Below are positions 42,161-52,927 of a stretch of 64,000 nt of DNA, in pieces (within the stretch, counting starts at the first letter, position 1; each line of letters starts with the position of its first letter). This stretch comes from Candidatus Westeberhardia cardiocondylae. Lineage in GTDB: Bacteria > Pseudomonadota > Gammaproteobacteria > Enterobacterales > Enterobacteriaceae. The position numbers were made by a program, and so were the translations under genes. The notes below the pieces were generated by a model. The model did no database searches, was not told the origin of the DNA, and worked only from the letters and a program-made list of their open reading frames with translations. The stretch lies in the NCBI GenBank assembly GCA_024648765.1, contig JABYQC010000001.1, positions 186,001 to 250,000 on the forward strand. Direction: 5' to 3'.

Positions 42161-44770
42161 ATGAAAAAATTTTATAATCCAAAAGAAGTTGAATCTTTGG
42201 TACAAAAATATTGGTATAAAAACAAAATATTTAAAGTACAAGAAAATTGTACAAAAGAAAAATATTATTGTTTATCTATGATGCCATATCCTTCGGGAAA
42301 ATTACACATGGGGCATGTTCGTAATTATACTATTGGAGATGTTATTTCGCGTTATCAAAGAATGTTGGGAAAAAATGTTTTGCATCCCATTGGTTGGGAT
42401 TCTTTTGGATTACCCGCGGAAAGAGCTGCTATGATACATGATATAGAACCTCAAGATTGGATTCGTGATAATATTCGTTATATGAAATATCAATTGAAAA
42501 TGTTAGGGTTTAGTTATGATTGGGATAGAGAAATTAATACTTGTTCACCAAAATATTATAAGTGGGAACAATGGTTTTTTATTTTCTTATACCGAAAGGG
42601 GTTAGTATATAAAAAGAAATCTATAGTTAATTGGTGCCCTAAGGATAAAACTGTTTTAGCAAATGAGCAGGTTATCAAAGAAAAATGTTGGCGTTGTAAC
42701 ACAAATATAGAGAAGAAAAATATTTCTCAATGGTTTATGAGAATTACTACTTATGCAGATAAATTGTTGAATGATTTAAAAATATTAAAATATTGGCCAA
42801 AAAAAGTTATTATTATGCAACGTAATTGGATTGGTCGCATACAAGGATATGAAGTGATTTTTAGTATTTTTAATTATAAAGAGAAATTAACAGTGTATAT
42901 GCATGATCCATTATTTTTAATATACACAACTTTTATTAAAATTTCTTTAGATCATTCTTTAATTTTTGGAAGTACTGCAATTTCCTTAAAATTAAGGAAA
43001 TTTATTAAAAATTTTTATAATTTTGATATTTCTGAAGTTAATTTTAATGATAATTGTGTATTTGTCAAAAAATATGGAGCTATATTTACTGGAATATATG
43101 CAATGCATCCGTTAAGTAAACAAAAATTACCTATTTGTATTGTTGAATTTTCTTTATTGTATTTTTCAAAAAATTCTTGGATTGGTACTCCAAATAATGA
43201 TGCAAATGATTTGAAAATTGTTAAGAGATATAGTTTTTTCTTTTCTTTGAATTGTAATTTTATAAAAGATATAAGAAAAAATATTGAAAGGATCTTTTAT
43301 AAAACAGGTTTTGTATATGATTTACAAAGGTTTTTTTTATTGTCTCGAAGTAAACAAAGCGATATTGTTTTTTGTATGTTAAATACTTTAAAAATTGGAA
43401 AAAAAAAAATTTTTTATCGTTTACGTGATTGGTGTATTTCTAGACAACGTTATTGGGGAGTTCCAATTCCTATAGTTATTTTACAAGATGGATCTTATAA
43501 AACTATTGATGAAAAAGATTTACCAGTTGTACTTTCAAAGTATATTCCAAGTTATTGTACTAATTCACTATCAAAAAATTATATAAAAAGGATGCAGTTT
43601 ATTTATAATAATGAAAATGTTACAAGAGAAACAGATACATTTGATACTTTTATGGAATCTGCATGGTATTTTTATCGTTATACTTGTCCATATTATGATC
43701 ATGGTATGCTTAATAGTACTGCAGTAAATTATTGGTTACCAATAGACCAATATATTGGAGGAATTGAACATGCCACAATGCACTTGCTGTATTGTAGATT
43801 GTATCATAAGATTCTTAAAGATGCAGGTTTATTATATTCTCGTGAACCTATTGTGCGATTATTATGTCAAGGTATGGTATTATCTGATACATTTTATTAT
43901 ATTTCTAGTAAAGGAGAAAAAATATGGGTATCACCATTAGATGTTAAAAAATTTTTTAGAGATAAAAAGGGAAATATTATAAAAGCTATTGATTATAAGG
44001 GAAATAATTTGATTTATGATGGAATGAAAAAAATGTCAAAATCTAAGAATAATGGTGTAGATCCGGAAAACATGATTAAAAAATATGGTGCAGATACTAT
44101 GCGTTTATTTGTTATGTATGCTGCTCCAGCGCATATGCCTCTGGAATGGAAAGAATCCGGAATAATGGGAATGCATCGTTTTTTACAAAGAATTTGGAGT
44201 ATAATATATAATTATGTTAAATTGCATGGAACTTGTTTTGTTAAAAAAATTTGTCATTATGCTTCTTTGTCTCCTGAAAATAAGATATTGTATCATACTA
44301 TGCATGAAACTATTCAAAAAGTGACAAATGATATTGATCGTAGACAAGTTTTTAATAATGCTATTTCTTCTATTATAAAATTAATTAACAAAATTAAGAA
44401 TTTTTCTCAAGAAAATTCTCAAGATAAAATATTAATGGGAAATGTTTTAGTAGTGGTTATTAAAATGTTATATCCTTTTGCTCCTCATATATGTTTTGTG
44501 TTATGGAAGATGTTAGGAAACCATGACAATATTGATTATGTTTCTTGGCCTACAGTTAATAAAATGGTATTGTTAGAAAAGAATTATTTAGTTCTTATAC
44601 AAGTTAATGGTAAGTTTCGTGCAAAAATTTTTCTTCCAAAAGATATAGATGAGTCTATGGTACGAGAAATAATTCGTAAAAAGAAGTTAATTTCGAAATA
44701 TGTACAGAATAAAATGATAAAAAAAATTTTTTTTATTCCAAATAAATTAATAAATTTTGTTTTAAAATAA
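42161..44770 (+). CDS. leuS: Leucyl-tRNA synthetase with degenerate editing domain
   Basis: Class I synthetase that charges tRNA-Leu (two such tRNAs are in this window). It is 869 aa against 860. The synthetic site is intact: HMGH at 49-52 and KMSKS at 624-628, plus DWCISRQRYWG and ETDTFDTFMESAWYF. The CP1 editing domain (about 225-415) is not conserved. The E. coli TTRPDT peptide (247-252) reads MHDPLF at the same numbers. The GTGAVMAVP block reads SKNSWIGTP (336-344), and HDQRD reads NDAND. The frame is open through an A11 run (43399-43409). Charging is probably normal, while post-transfer editing is probably lost. Confidence 0.96.
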   Translation: MKKFYNPKEVESLVQKYWYKNKIFKVQENCTKEKYYCLSMMPYPSGKLHMGHVRNYTIGDVISRYQRMLGKNVLHPIGWDSFGLPAERAAMIHDIEPQDWIRDNIRYMKYQLKMLGFSYDWDREINTCSPKYYKWEQWFFIFLYRKGLVYKKKSIVNWCPKDKTVLANEQVIKEKCWRCNTNIEKKNISQWFMRITTYADKLLNDLKILKYWPKKVIIMQRNWIGRIQGYEVIFSIFNYKEKLTVYMHDPLFLIYTTFIKISLDHSLIFGSTAISLKLRKFIKNFYNFDISEVNFNDNCVFVKKYGAIFTGIYAMHPLSKQKLPICIVEFSLLYFSKNSWIGTPNNDANDLKIVKRYSFFFSLNCNFIKDIRKNIERIFYKTGFVYDLQRFFLLSRSKQSDIVFCMLNTLKIGKKKIFYRLRDWCISRQRYWGVPIPIVILQDGSYKTIDEKDLPVVLSKYIPSYCTNSLSKNYIKRMQFIYNNENVTRETDTFDTFMESAWYFYRYTCPYYDHGMLNSTAVNYWLPIDQYIGGIEHATMHLLYCRLYHKILKDAGLLYSREPIVRLLCQGMVLSDTFYYISSKGEKIWVSPLDVKKFFRDKKGNIIKAIDYKGNNLIYDGMKKMSKSKNNGVDPENMIKKYGADTMRLFVMYAAPAHMPLEWKESGIMGMHRFLQRIWSIIYNYVKLHGTCFVKKICHYASLSPENKILYHTMHETIQKVTNDIDRRQVFNNAISSIIKLINKIKNFSQENSQDKILMGNVLVVVIKMLYPFAPHICFVLWKMLGNHDNIDYVSWPTVNKMVLLEKNYLVLIQVNGKFRAKIFLPKDIDESMVREIIRKKKLISKYVQNKMIKKIFFIPNKLINFVLK

Positions 44771-45087
44771 TTGTATATTTATACATATTTATTAGATATT
44801 TGTAGGAATAAAAAATTTTTGTGTAAACTATTATATATATATTAATATTTTAAATTAATAAAGTAGATAAATTTTAGGGAATTTGTGTATTATTGATTTG
44901 TATGTATTTATATTTTTTAGTATTTATACAAATAATTTATTTTACTGATATTACATAATTGCATTTGGTATAATATGGTAACATACTATGTTTATAAGAA
45001 TAATACATAGAATGTTTGTTAAATTATTATTAATATTATTTCACATTATATGTCATTTTTAGTGTAAATTTTACTAGGAATTGATTT
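44771..45087. other. AT-rich spacer at the lptE position
   Basis: A 317-base gap between leuS and holA, where E. coli has lptE (LPS-assembly lipoprotein, about 580 bp). No lipobox or open frame is seen. Confidence 0.55.
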
Positions 45088-46119
45088 ATGGTATATTGTC
45101 TTCCAGAAGATTTACAAAAAAAATTAAGAAAAAATTTTTTCTCCTGTTATTTTTTGTTAGGAAATGATTCTTTGTTATTATTAGAAAGTGAACAAATAAT
45201 TTTTTCGTATGCAAAATTATTAGGTTTTGAAAGAAGTTCTAAATATATTTCTTTAAATAGAAAAACAAATTGGAATAAAATATATTATTTATGTTACTCC
45301 CAAGATTTGTTTTTTAGTCGTAAAATAATATCGCTAATTTTACCAGAAGATACTAAGGAAATATTTTTTATTTCCGAAAAACTTTTACAATTAGCGTCGT
45401 TTGCACATAGTGATTTATTATTAATTATTAAAAAATATAGCCAGCTTAGTAAAATACATAAAAATAGTAAATGGTTTCTTACTTTTTTGCGTATGAAAAC
45501 TATTATTGTCAATTGTATGACTCCATTATATGATAATTTATATAATTGGGTACTGCATCGTTCTGAAAAAATGAAATTATTTTTGAGAAGTTCTGTTTGC
45601 CAATTTTTATGTTATTATTACGAAGGAAATTTATTGGCTTTAATGCAAACATTAAATATGTTGGCATTGATGTTTCCCAATAAAGAGTTGACTATACAAA
45701 AAATAAAATTTGTAACTCATGATTTATCTTTTTTTACTATATATCAATGGGTTGATATGTTGTTAAGTGGTAATAATATACGTAGAGTTTTACATGTTTT
45801 AAAAAAATTACAATTAACGGGATGTGATCCTGTGATACTATTTCGTAGTATTCAACGTGAAATTTTATTAATATTGAGGATTAAAAATGATTTTTGTAAT
45901 GTTTCTATAGATGAAATTTGGAAGAAATATAAAATTTGGAAAATACGTCAAAAATTAGTATTGCTAGCTTTAAATAGATTAGATATTATACAATTGAAAG
46001 AATTAATACAATTAATGATAAAGATGGAAGTGTCTTACAAAATAAATTATTATGATTTTATTTGGCAAGATTTATGTTATTTGTCGTTTTTATTGTGTGC
46101 TCAAAAAAATGTATTGTAA
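45088..46119 (+). CDS. holA: DNA polymerase III subunit delta
   Basis: Clamp-loader subunit that opens the beta clamp. It is 343 aa, the E. coli length. The N-terminus (YFLLGNDSLLLLESEQII against AYLLLGNDPLLLQESQDA), the centre (CYYYEGNLLALMQTLNML) and the region CDPVILFRSIQREILLIL align well. Overall it is more divergent than the translation genes. nadD and rlmH, which follow in E. coli, are missing; mrdA is next after 167 bases. Confidence 0.93.
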   Translation: MVYCLPEDLQKKLRKNFFSCYFLLGNDSLLLLESEQIIFSYAKLLGFERSSKYISLNRKTNWNKIYYLCYSQDLFFSRKIISLILPEDTKEIFFISEKLLQLASFAHSDLLLIIKKYSQLSKIHKNSKWFLTFLRMKTIIVNCMTPLYDNLYNWVLHRSEKMKLFLRSSVCQFLCYYYEGNLLALMQTLNMLALMFPNKELTIQKIKFVTHDLSFFTIYQWVDMLLSGNNIRRVLHVLKKLQLTGCDPVILFRSIQREILLILRIKNDFCNVSIDEIWKKYKIWKIRQKLVLLALNRLDIIQLKELIQLMIKMEVSYKINYYDFIWQDLCYLSFLLCAQKNVL

Positions 46120-46286
46120 TTTTTTTTGAATGTATTAAAAATCTATTATAATATTTTTTACAATGAATTTTGTAAATGAAAGTATTTTTTGTTTTATAAA
46201 TATATTATATGTGTTATATTATTTTATGTTTTTGTATACATAAATATTGGATTTTTTATATTTTTATTGTGTTATTTTGATTATAT

Positions 46287-48152
46287 ATGAGGAAAACGAA
46301 TTTATTGTGTAAAATTTTTGTAAAGTTTTCATTATTTAAAAAACGTTTAATATTAATATGTATGATGATGATGTTTTTGTTTTGTTTTTTAGTTATAAAT
46401 TTGTATTATTTGCAAGTAATATCTTGTAGAAAATATACTCTTCTTTCTAATAAAAATAGAATTAAATTTATTCCTATTGAGCCAATTCGTGGTATTATTT
46501 ATGATTGCCATGGTGTTCCTTTAGTTTTGAATAAAATTGTTTATCATTTGGAAATTGTGCCAGACAAAATAAAAAATTTGAATGAGACTATTTGTTTATT
46601 ACGTTGCATTGTACATTTAACAGATAATGATATTGCGAATTTTGAGAAAGAAAAAAAAAATATACAATATAGTTTTCTTTCTATACCTATTAAAAAGAAT
46701 TTAACAGATTCACAAAAAGCATCTTTTTTAGTCAATCAACATCGTTTCCCCGGTGTTTTCATTAAGTCTTGTTCAATTCGTTATTACCCATATGGAGAAT
46801 TGTTATCGCATATTCTTGGTTATGTGTCTAATATTAAGAATAATCAAATAAAATATAAATCTTATGGTATTGAAGATATGGTGCAGATGTATTCTTATGC
46901 GAATAATTTTGCAAAATCTGGTATTGAGTTTTTTTATAATGATGTTTTGTGTGGAATGCCAGGTTATAAAGTTATTGAAGTAAATAATAAAGGAAAAATA
47001 ATTCGCAAATTGCATGAACGTTTTCCAATTTCAGGTCGTGATATTACTTTAACCATAGATATATCATTACAGAAATATATTCAAAATTTATTAGCGAATG
47101 ATTTTCGTTCTTGCGCAGTAGTTGCTGATCCTAATACTGGGGAAATTCGTGCATTGGTTTCTCATCCAAGTTATGATCCTAATTTATTTGTTAATGGTAT
47201 TTCAAAAAGTAATTTTTTTTTACTGTTACAAAATAAAGATGCTCCATTGATTAATCGTGTTACTCAAGGAGTATATTCTCCTGCATCTACGATAAAACCG
47301 TATATTTTATTTTCTGCCTTGACTTTACAAATAATTAAGCAAGATTTTTTAATGTTTGATCCTGGATGGTGGAAATTGCCCCAATCTCACAAATATTATC
47401 ATGATTGGAAAAAGAGTGGGCATGGTTTGTTTAATGTTATTACTGCATTAGGGGAATCAGTAGATATATTATTTTATCAATTAGCATATAATATGGGTAT
47501 TGATCTTCTTTCGCAATGGATGATGAAGTTTGGATACGGAAAAATTACGGGAATAGATTTGTTAGAAGAAAATATTGGTGTGATGCCAACCAAAGATTGG
47601 AAAAGAAAAAAATTTAAAAAATCTTGGTATATGGGCGATACAATATTAGTTGGTATTGGTCGAGGTTATTGGACAGCAACTCCAATACAGATGTTGAAAT
47701 CTTTGATGATATTAATTAATAATGGAAATATTGTAACTCCTCATTTATGTTATAGTATTAACATAAAAAATAAAAATAAAATATTATATGAAAAATTAAA
47801 TAATGAAAAAATTGGTGATTTTTTCTCTCAATACTATGATATAGTAAAATATGGTATGTATTTTTCTGCTAATTGTGATAAAGGTACTGATTACAAAGAT
47901 TTTTATAATTCTACATATAAATCTGCAGTAAAATCTGGAGCAACGCAATTGTATAGTTTAAAAAATAGTGAGAATTATGATGTTCGTAAAATTTCAGAAT
48001 ATTTACAAGATCATAAATTAATGGTTTCTTTTGCTCCTTTTGATAATCCAATAGTTGCATCGGTTGTAGTGTTAGAAAATAGTAATACGCATGTAACAGT
48101 AGGAGAAATTACTAGAAAAATTTTAGATTATGTAATGTTACGGAGTCACTAA
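46287..48152 (+). CDS. mrdA: Penicillin-binding protein 2, altered KTG motif
   Basis: Peptidoglycan transpeptidase of the elongation complex, partner of RodA. It is 621 aa against 633. A membrane anchor (about 20-43) is followed by the pedestal domain (RGIIYDCHGVPL) and the transpeptidase domain. The nucleophile motif is S334-T-I-K337 in YSPASTIKPY (E. coli YPPGSTVKPY), and the SxN motif is SVD at 391-393. The third motif reads KSGA (549-552) where E. coli has KSGT, so the threonine that helps bind the substrate carboxylate is alanine. The Pro-rich C-terminal tail is missing. rodA follows after 66 bases. Confidence 0.95.
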   Translation: MRKTNLLCKIFVKFSLFKKRLILICMMMMFLFCFLVINLYYLQVISCRKYTLLSNKNRIKFIPIEPIRGIIYDCHGVPLVLNKIVYHLEIVPDKIKNLNETICLLRCIVHLTDNDIANFEKEKKNIQYSFLSIPIKKNLTDSQKASFLVNQHRFPGVFIKSCSIRYYPYGELLSHILGYVSNIKNNQIKYKSYGIEDMVQMYSYANNFAKSGIEFFYNDVLCGMPGYKVIEVNNKGKIIRKLHERFPISGRDITLTIDISLQKYIQNLLANDFRSCAVVADPNTGEIRALVSHPSYDPNLFVNGISKSNFFLLLQNKDAPLINRVTQGVYSPASTIKPYILFSALTLQIIKQDFLMFDPGWWKLPQSHKYYHDWKKSGHGLFNVITALGESVDILFYQLAYNMGIDLLSQWMMKFGYGKITGIDLLEENIGVMPTKDWKRKKFKKSWYMGDTILVGIGRGYWTATPIQMLKSLMILINNGNIVTPHLCYSINIKNKNKILYEKLNNEKIGDFFSQYYDIVKYGMYFSANCDKGTDYKDFYNSTYKSAVKSGATQLYSLKNSENYDVRKISEYLQDHKLMVSFAPFDNPIVASVVVLENSNTHVTVGEITRKILDYVMLRSH

Positions 48153-48218
48153 AATAAATATGTATTTTGTATATTTTTATTTTAAAAATTTATATATGAT
48201 ATATATTATATATTATTT

Positions 48219-49326
48219 GTGTGGTATATTTTGAAAAAATTACATATTGATAATTTTTTGTTTTTTTATATTTTGGCATTATTAATATATGGTATATTGA
48301 TAATATGGAGTGCTAGTAATGGTAATTTTTATATTATAAAATGGAAAATTTTTCAAATTGTTATTGGTATATTTGTTGTGGTGTTATTATCTCATATTCC
48401 ACCAAAAATATATGAAATATCAGCATTGTATATTTACATTTTTTGTATTTTATTGTTATTAGTAGTAATGTTTTTTGGAAAAGTTAATAAAGGTGCGCAA
48501 CGTTGGTTAGAAATAGGATGCATTTGTTTTCAACCTTCAGAAATTGCTAAAATTTTTATTCCTTTAATGGTTGCTAAATTTATACAATATTATCGATATC
48601 CTTTGGTTGATGTTAAATGTATATTATATTTGTTAATTTTGTTAATGTTGCCAGTTTTTTTGGTTATGTTGCAACCTGATTTGGGAACTGCTATATTAAT
48701 TATATTATCCAGTTTGTTGATATTATTATTGTCAGGAATAAATTGGAAGGTTTTCTTCTATATAACATTGGCATTGTTTTTTTGTTTTTTTTTTGTTCTT
48801 TTTTATGCGTGATTACCAGAAAAATCGTATTATGGTTCTATTATATCCTGAAACAGACCCTTTGGGTTTTGGGTATCATATTTTGCAATCAAAGATTGCT
48901 ATTGGGTCTGGTGGATTTACAGGAAAGGGTTGGTTGCATGGTACACAATCAAAGCTGAAATTTTTGCCAGAATGTCATACGGATTTTGTTTTTTCTGTGT
49001 TATGTGAGGAATTAGGATTTATTGGAGTATTATTTTTGGTATTTTTATATATATTAGTAATTTTGAGAAGTTTGTTTATTTGTGTGATGTTAAGGAATAT
49101 TTTTAATAAAATTTTATCTGGTAGTATAATAATATTTTTTTTTATTTATATATTTATAAATGTTGGTATGGTAAGCGGTATTGTTCCCGTTGTGGGTATT
49201 CCATTACCCTTAATAAGTTATGGAGGGTCTTCGTTAATTACATTTATGGCTGGTTTTGGTATGATTATGTCTGTATATCATAGAGAAAAATTTGTGTATA
49301 AGCAATATAGTAAATGTTTAAAATAA
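48219..49326 (+). CDS. rodA: Peptidoglycan glycosyltransferase RodA, frameshifted at poly-T
   Basis: SEDS-family membrane glycosyltransferase of the elongasome. It is split into two overlapping frames. The first runs from GTG 48219 to TGA at 48810-48812 (197 aa, through GISWK-like LLSGINWKVFFYI). The second is open from about 48793 to 49326 (MRDYQKNRIMVLLYPETDPL, GSGGFTGKGWLHGTQSK). The shift lies among T7 (48777-48783), T10 (48785-48794) and T6 (48799-48804) runs. Removing one T joins them into 368 aa, against 370 in E. coli, with E. coli-like sequence on both sides. Transcript slippage may restore it; otherwise it is a recent pseudogene or an assembly error. Confidence 0.9.
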
Positions 49327-49445
49327 TTTTGTATTTAATATATTATAATATTTTATATGTAAAGTTAATAATATGATTTAGAGATTTTTTGATAATGTAT
49401 AATTTTATGTAATATAAAATTTTTTATTTGTTCTTAGGAATATTT

Positions 49446-50132
49446 ATGAAATTTATTAAATATAATGTATCAAATACTTTAATAATTCGTGATTTAGGGA
49501 TACAACCTTATGAAAAAGTTGCGAAAGCAATGGATATTTTTACTAAAAATCGTATTTTTTCCAGTATAGATGAACTTTGGTTTGTGCAACATTTTCCGAT
49601 ATATACGAGAGGGGTATCTAAAAAATGCCAATTAGAAAATATATTAATTCCCAATAAAATTCCTATTATACAAAGTAATAGGGGAGGGGGGATTACTTAT
49701 CATGGACCAGGTCAGCAAATTATGTATATATTATTAGATTTGCGACGTAAGATATTTACAGTACGTCATGTCATTATGTTGTTAAAACAAACCATTATTT
49801 CGGTATTGTCTCATTTTTCTATTAATTCTTATTTTATTAATGATTTTCCTGGATTTTATGTATATGGAAAAAAAATTTGTTCTTTGGGATTACGTATTAA
49901 CAAAGGATGTTTATCACATGGTATTGCATTAAATGTCATGATGGATTTAACACCTTTTACATATATTCATCCTTGTGGAAATATTGGTATACGAATGACA
50001 CAAATGAAACATTATGTGTTTATACAAGACGCCAAAGAAATTATTCCCATATTTTTAAAGAAGTTTTTCTTTTTTTTTCGTATTACACATAGTATGATTA
50101 AACCATGGGATGATACAAAATATGAAATGTGA
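49446..50132 (+). CDS. lipB: Octanoyl-[acyl carrier protein] transferase LipB
   Basis: Moves octanoate from ACP to lipoyl domains, the first step of de novo lipoylation. ATG 49446, with AGGA 6 bases upstream, gives 228 aa against 213; an earlier in-frame start at 49428 is less likely. The catalytic pair K143 (GKKICSLGLR) and C177 (HPCGN) is present, and RGGGITYHGPGQQIMY is the conserved substrate block. lipA follows after 154 bases. dacA and ybeD, between rodA and lipB in E. coli, are missing. Confidence 0.95.
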   Translation: MKFIKYNVSNTLIIRDLGIQPYEKVAKAMDIFTKNRIFSSIDELWFVQHFPIYTRGVSKKCQLENILIPNKIPIIQSNRGGGITYHGPGQQIMYILLDLRRKIFTVRHVIMLLKQTIISVLSHFSINSYFINDFPGFYVYGKKICSLGLRINKGCLSHGIALNVMMDLTPFTYIHPCGNIGIRMTQMKHYVFIQDAKEIIPIFLKKFFFFFRITHSMIKPWDDTKYEM

Positions 50133-50141
50133 AATATAAGA

Positions 50142-50170
50142 TTGACATGATAATATTGTGATGTTATGTG
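50142..50170 (+). promoter_or_regulatory. Possible sigma-70 promoter for lipA
   Basis: A perfect TTGACA (50142-50147) is followed after 17 bases by TATGTG (50165-50170), preceded by TG one base earlier as in extended -10 promoters. The -10 box itself is poor. It lies about 115 bases before lipA. Chance matches are common in AT-rich DNA, though an exact TTGACA is not. Confidence 0.35.
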
Positions 50171-50286
50171 AGAATAATAATTTTCTCTATTATAAACATT
50201 GTATGGTTTAGTACATTAATATAAAATTATTTACAGGGAAAACAAAATTTTTCATATTTTATAAATTTAAATATTTATTTGTTAAT

Positions 50287-51174
50287 ATGTTGCAGAAACC
50301 ATCTTGGATAAAAATCAAAATTTCTACAAATAATACTCGAGTACAGCGTATTAAAAATATTATAAGAAAAAATAATTTATATTCTGTTTGCGAAGAAGCT
50401 TCTTGTCCAAATTTATTTGAATGTTTTAGTCACAAATCTGTTGCGTTTATGATTTTAGGAAATGTTTGTACAAGAAAATGTGTTTTTTGTGATGTTCAAT
50501 ATGGTCGTCCAAACATGATATATCCAGATGTTAATGAACCTAGACGTTTGGCAAAAGTTATTTGTGATATGCAGTTAAATTATGTTGTTCTAACTTCTGT
50601 AAATCGCGATGATTTACATGATGGTGGTGCAGAACATTTTACAAAATGTATTAAAGAAATTCGTTTCAATAATCCATATATTTGTGTTGAAGTTTTAGTG
50701 CCAGATTTTCGGGGTAGATTAACAAAAGCATTAAATTTTTTTAATCAAGAGCCTCCTGATGTTTTAAATCATAATTTAGAAAGTGTTCCTCGTCTTTACC
50801 ATATTATTCGACCTGGAGCCAATTATGAAAATTCTTTAAAATTACTTAAGTTATTTAAAAAACATAATCCCAGGGTATTAACAAAATCTGGATTAATGGT
50901 GGGATTAGGAGAAACTAATGAAGAAATTATTAAAGTTATACAGGATTTACGAGAGTGTGATGTAGATATGTTAACATTGGGGCAATATTTACAACCTAGT
51001 TGTCACCATTTTCCTGTGAAACGTTATGTTACTATACAGGAATTTGATTATATAAAAGGTAAAGCATTATCTATGGGTTTTTTATATGCGGAATGTGGAC
51101 CTTTTGTTCGTTCTTCATATCATGCTCACGTACAGACTGCAAATATCAAGTTATTTAAAAATATTAATAGTTAA
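50287..51174 (+). CDS. lipA: Lipoyl synthase
   Basis: Radical SAM enzyme inserting two sulfurs into protein-bound octanoate. It is 295 aa against 321. The auxiliary cluster motif is [12 protein letters not shown] and the radical SAM motif is CTRKCVFC; the C-terminal RSSYHA serine is present. The start at 50287 ([12 protein letters not shown]) aligns with E. coli LLRKPEWMKIKL, so about 33 N-terminal residues are missing. The frame is open for some codons upstream, but with no homology. The catalytic core is complete. Confidence 0.96.
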   Translation: MLQKPSWIKIKISTNNTRVQRIKNIIRKNNLYSVCEEASCPNLFECFSHKSVAFMILGNVCTRKCVFCDVQYGRPNMIYPDVNEPRRLAKVICDMQLNYVVLTSVNRDDLHDGGAEHFTKCIKEIRFNNPYICVEVLVPDFRGRLTKALNFFNQEPPDVLNHNLESVPRLYHIIRPGANYENSLKLLKLFKKHNPRVLTKSGLMVGLGETNEEIIKVIQDLRECDVDMLTLGQYLQPSCHHFPVKRYVTIQEFDYIKGKALSMGFLYAECGPFVRSSYHAHVQTANIKLFKNINS

Positions 51175-51364
51175 AATTATTTTGTAGTGAATATTTTGTG
51201 GTTTATTTTGTAAATTTTATGGTATGTTTTTCCGCATTAATTTCATATACTTATGTAGTAATATATATTTGACAAATATTTTAGTAAATTAATTTTTTTA
51301 GAAAAGTTGTTGGAATAATATGTGGATTTGTAAATATTTGTGTTTATTAATTGAATAAAATAAT

Positions 51365-52477
51365 ATGCAATATAAGAAAAAAAAAATAATTGTTGCCATG
51401 TCCGGAGGGGTTGATTCTGCTGTTGCAGCTTTTGTATTGAAAAAACAGGGATATTTGGTAGAAGGTTTATTTATGAAAAATTGGGAGGAAGAAGATAATG
51501 AAGCACATTGTATGGCAGAAAAAGATTTAATAGATGCTCAAGATACTTGTAAGAAGTTAGGTATAATATTACATACTGTAAATTTTTCTGCAGAATATTG
51601 GGATAACGTGTTTTTGTATTTTTTGCGTGAATACAAACATGGTTGTACTCCAAATCCTGATATATTATGCAATAAAGAAATAAAATTTAATGTATTTTTA
51701 AAATTTGCAATTGAAATATTAAATGCAGATTATATTGCTACTGGACATTATGTGCGTCGTATATTTGCACAAAATCAATATTGGCTATTACGTGGTATTG
51801 ATCTTAATAAAGATCAAAGTTATTTTCTCTATATTATCAAAAATTTTCAGCTTGCTCGTTGTTTATTTCCTTTAGGAAATTTCATGAAAATAGAAGTGCG
51901 TAATTTAGCACATAAATTAAATTTATCTGTTGCTGATAAAAAAGATTCTACGGGTATTTGTTTTATTGGTAAAAGAAATTTTAGAAATTTTTTATATTCA
52001 TATTTAGGTAAAAATCCTGGTATTATTATTTCTGTGAAAGGAAAAAAAATAGGTTATCATCAAGGGTTAATGTATTATACTATTGGGCAAAGAAAAGGGT
52101 TAAATATTGGTGGAATACGGAATTTTCAGGAAGCACCTTGGTATGTAGTAGACAAAGATTTAATGCATAATTACTTGATTGTAGCACAGGGACATAATCA
52201 TCCTAGTTTAATGTCTATTAGTTTGATTGTATTTAAATTAAACTGGATAAGTTGGAAAATATCGTTACAGGATACTTTAAAATGTACTGTGAAAATTCGT
52301 TATAGACAAATAGATATTAAGTGTTTAATACATCCTATATCGAATACACATATACATGTTTTATTTTATAAACCCGTTTCTTCTGTTGCTATTGGTCAAT
52401 CTGCAGTATTTTATTTGCGAGAAAAATGTTTAGGAGGGGGTATTATTAAATCTAGGAAATTATTAATGTCAATATAG
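51365..52477 (+). CDS. mnmA: tRNA-specific 2-thiouridylase MnmA
   Basis: Adds sulfur to U34 of tRNA-Lys, -Glu and -Gln; tRNA-Gln(TTG) and the sulfur relay protein TusE are both in this window. It is 370 aa against 368. The PP-loop is SGGVDS (13-18). The catalytic cysteines C102 ([10 protein letters not shown]) and C199 (STGICFIG) have the E. coli numbers. [10 protein letters not shown] and the C-terminal CLGGGII are conserved. hflD and purB, which follow in E. coli, are missing. Confidence 0.97.
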   Translation: MQYKKKKIIVAMSGGVDSAVAAFVLKKQGYLVEGLFMKNWEEEDNEAHCMAEKDLIDAQDTCKKLGIILHTVNFSAEYWDNVFLYFLREYKHGCTPNPDILCNKEIKFNVFLKFAIEILNADYIATGHYVRRIFAQNQYWLLRGIDLNKDQSYFLYIIKNFQLARCLFPLGNFMKIEVRNLAHKLNLSVADKKDSTGICFIGKRNFRNFLYSYLGKNPGIIISVKGKKIGYHQGLMYYTIGQRKGLNIGGIRNFQEAPWYVVDKDLMHNYLIVAQGHNHPSLMSISLIVFKLNWISWKISLQDTLKCTVKIRYRQIDIKCLIHPISNTHIHVLFYKPVSSVAIGQSAVFYLREKCLGGGIIKSRKLLMSI

Positions 52478-52927
52478 TCTATTTGCAATTTAATTACTTA
52501 AAATTATTTAAGAATATTGAATATATTGTTTATTGTAGCAGGTATGTTAATGGATGTGATACAAGAAAATTTATTTCTATTGTATATTATGTAAATTGAA
52601 AGAAATTGATACAAATGTTATTGATATACTGTAAATTTTTTGCGAGAATGTTATAATACATAATTTTTTAATATGTGATGATTAATTTTAGTAAAAATTT
52701 AATTTTTTATTTTTCATAAAAATTTTTTAGTTGTAAATTTTATAAGATACTCTGTTGCATGAATTATATGTATTGCTATTTTGGAATGTATTGATTATCA
52801 AGTTTTAACAGATTTTATTAGAATTAAATCAAGATTATTTTTGTTATGTATTAAATTAATGTTTGTTCACTGAATATTTTTCTTTATATATTGTAAATAT
52901 ATTAATTAAATTAGCAATATATTCTAC

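Noticed and set aside
48743-48958. Third overlapping frame at the rodA break
   Set aside because: Its translation matches RodA in neither half; only the frames ending at 48812 and 49326 carry RodA sequence.
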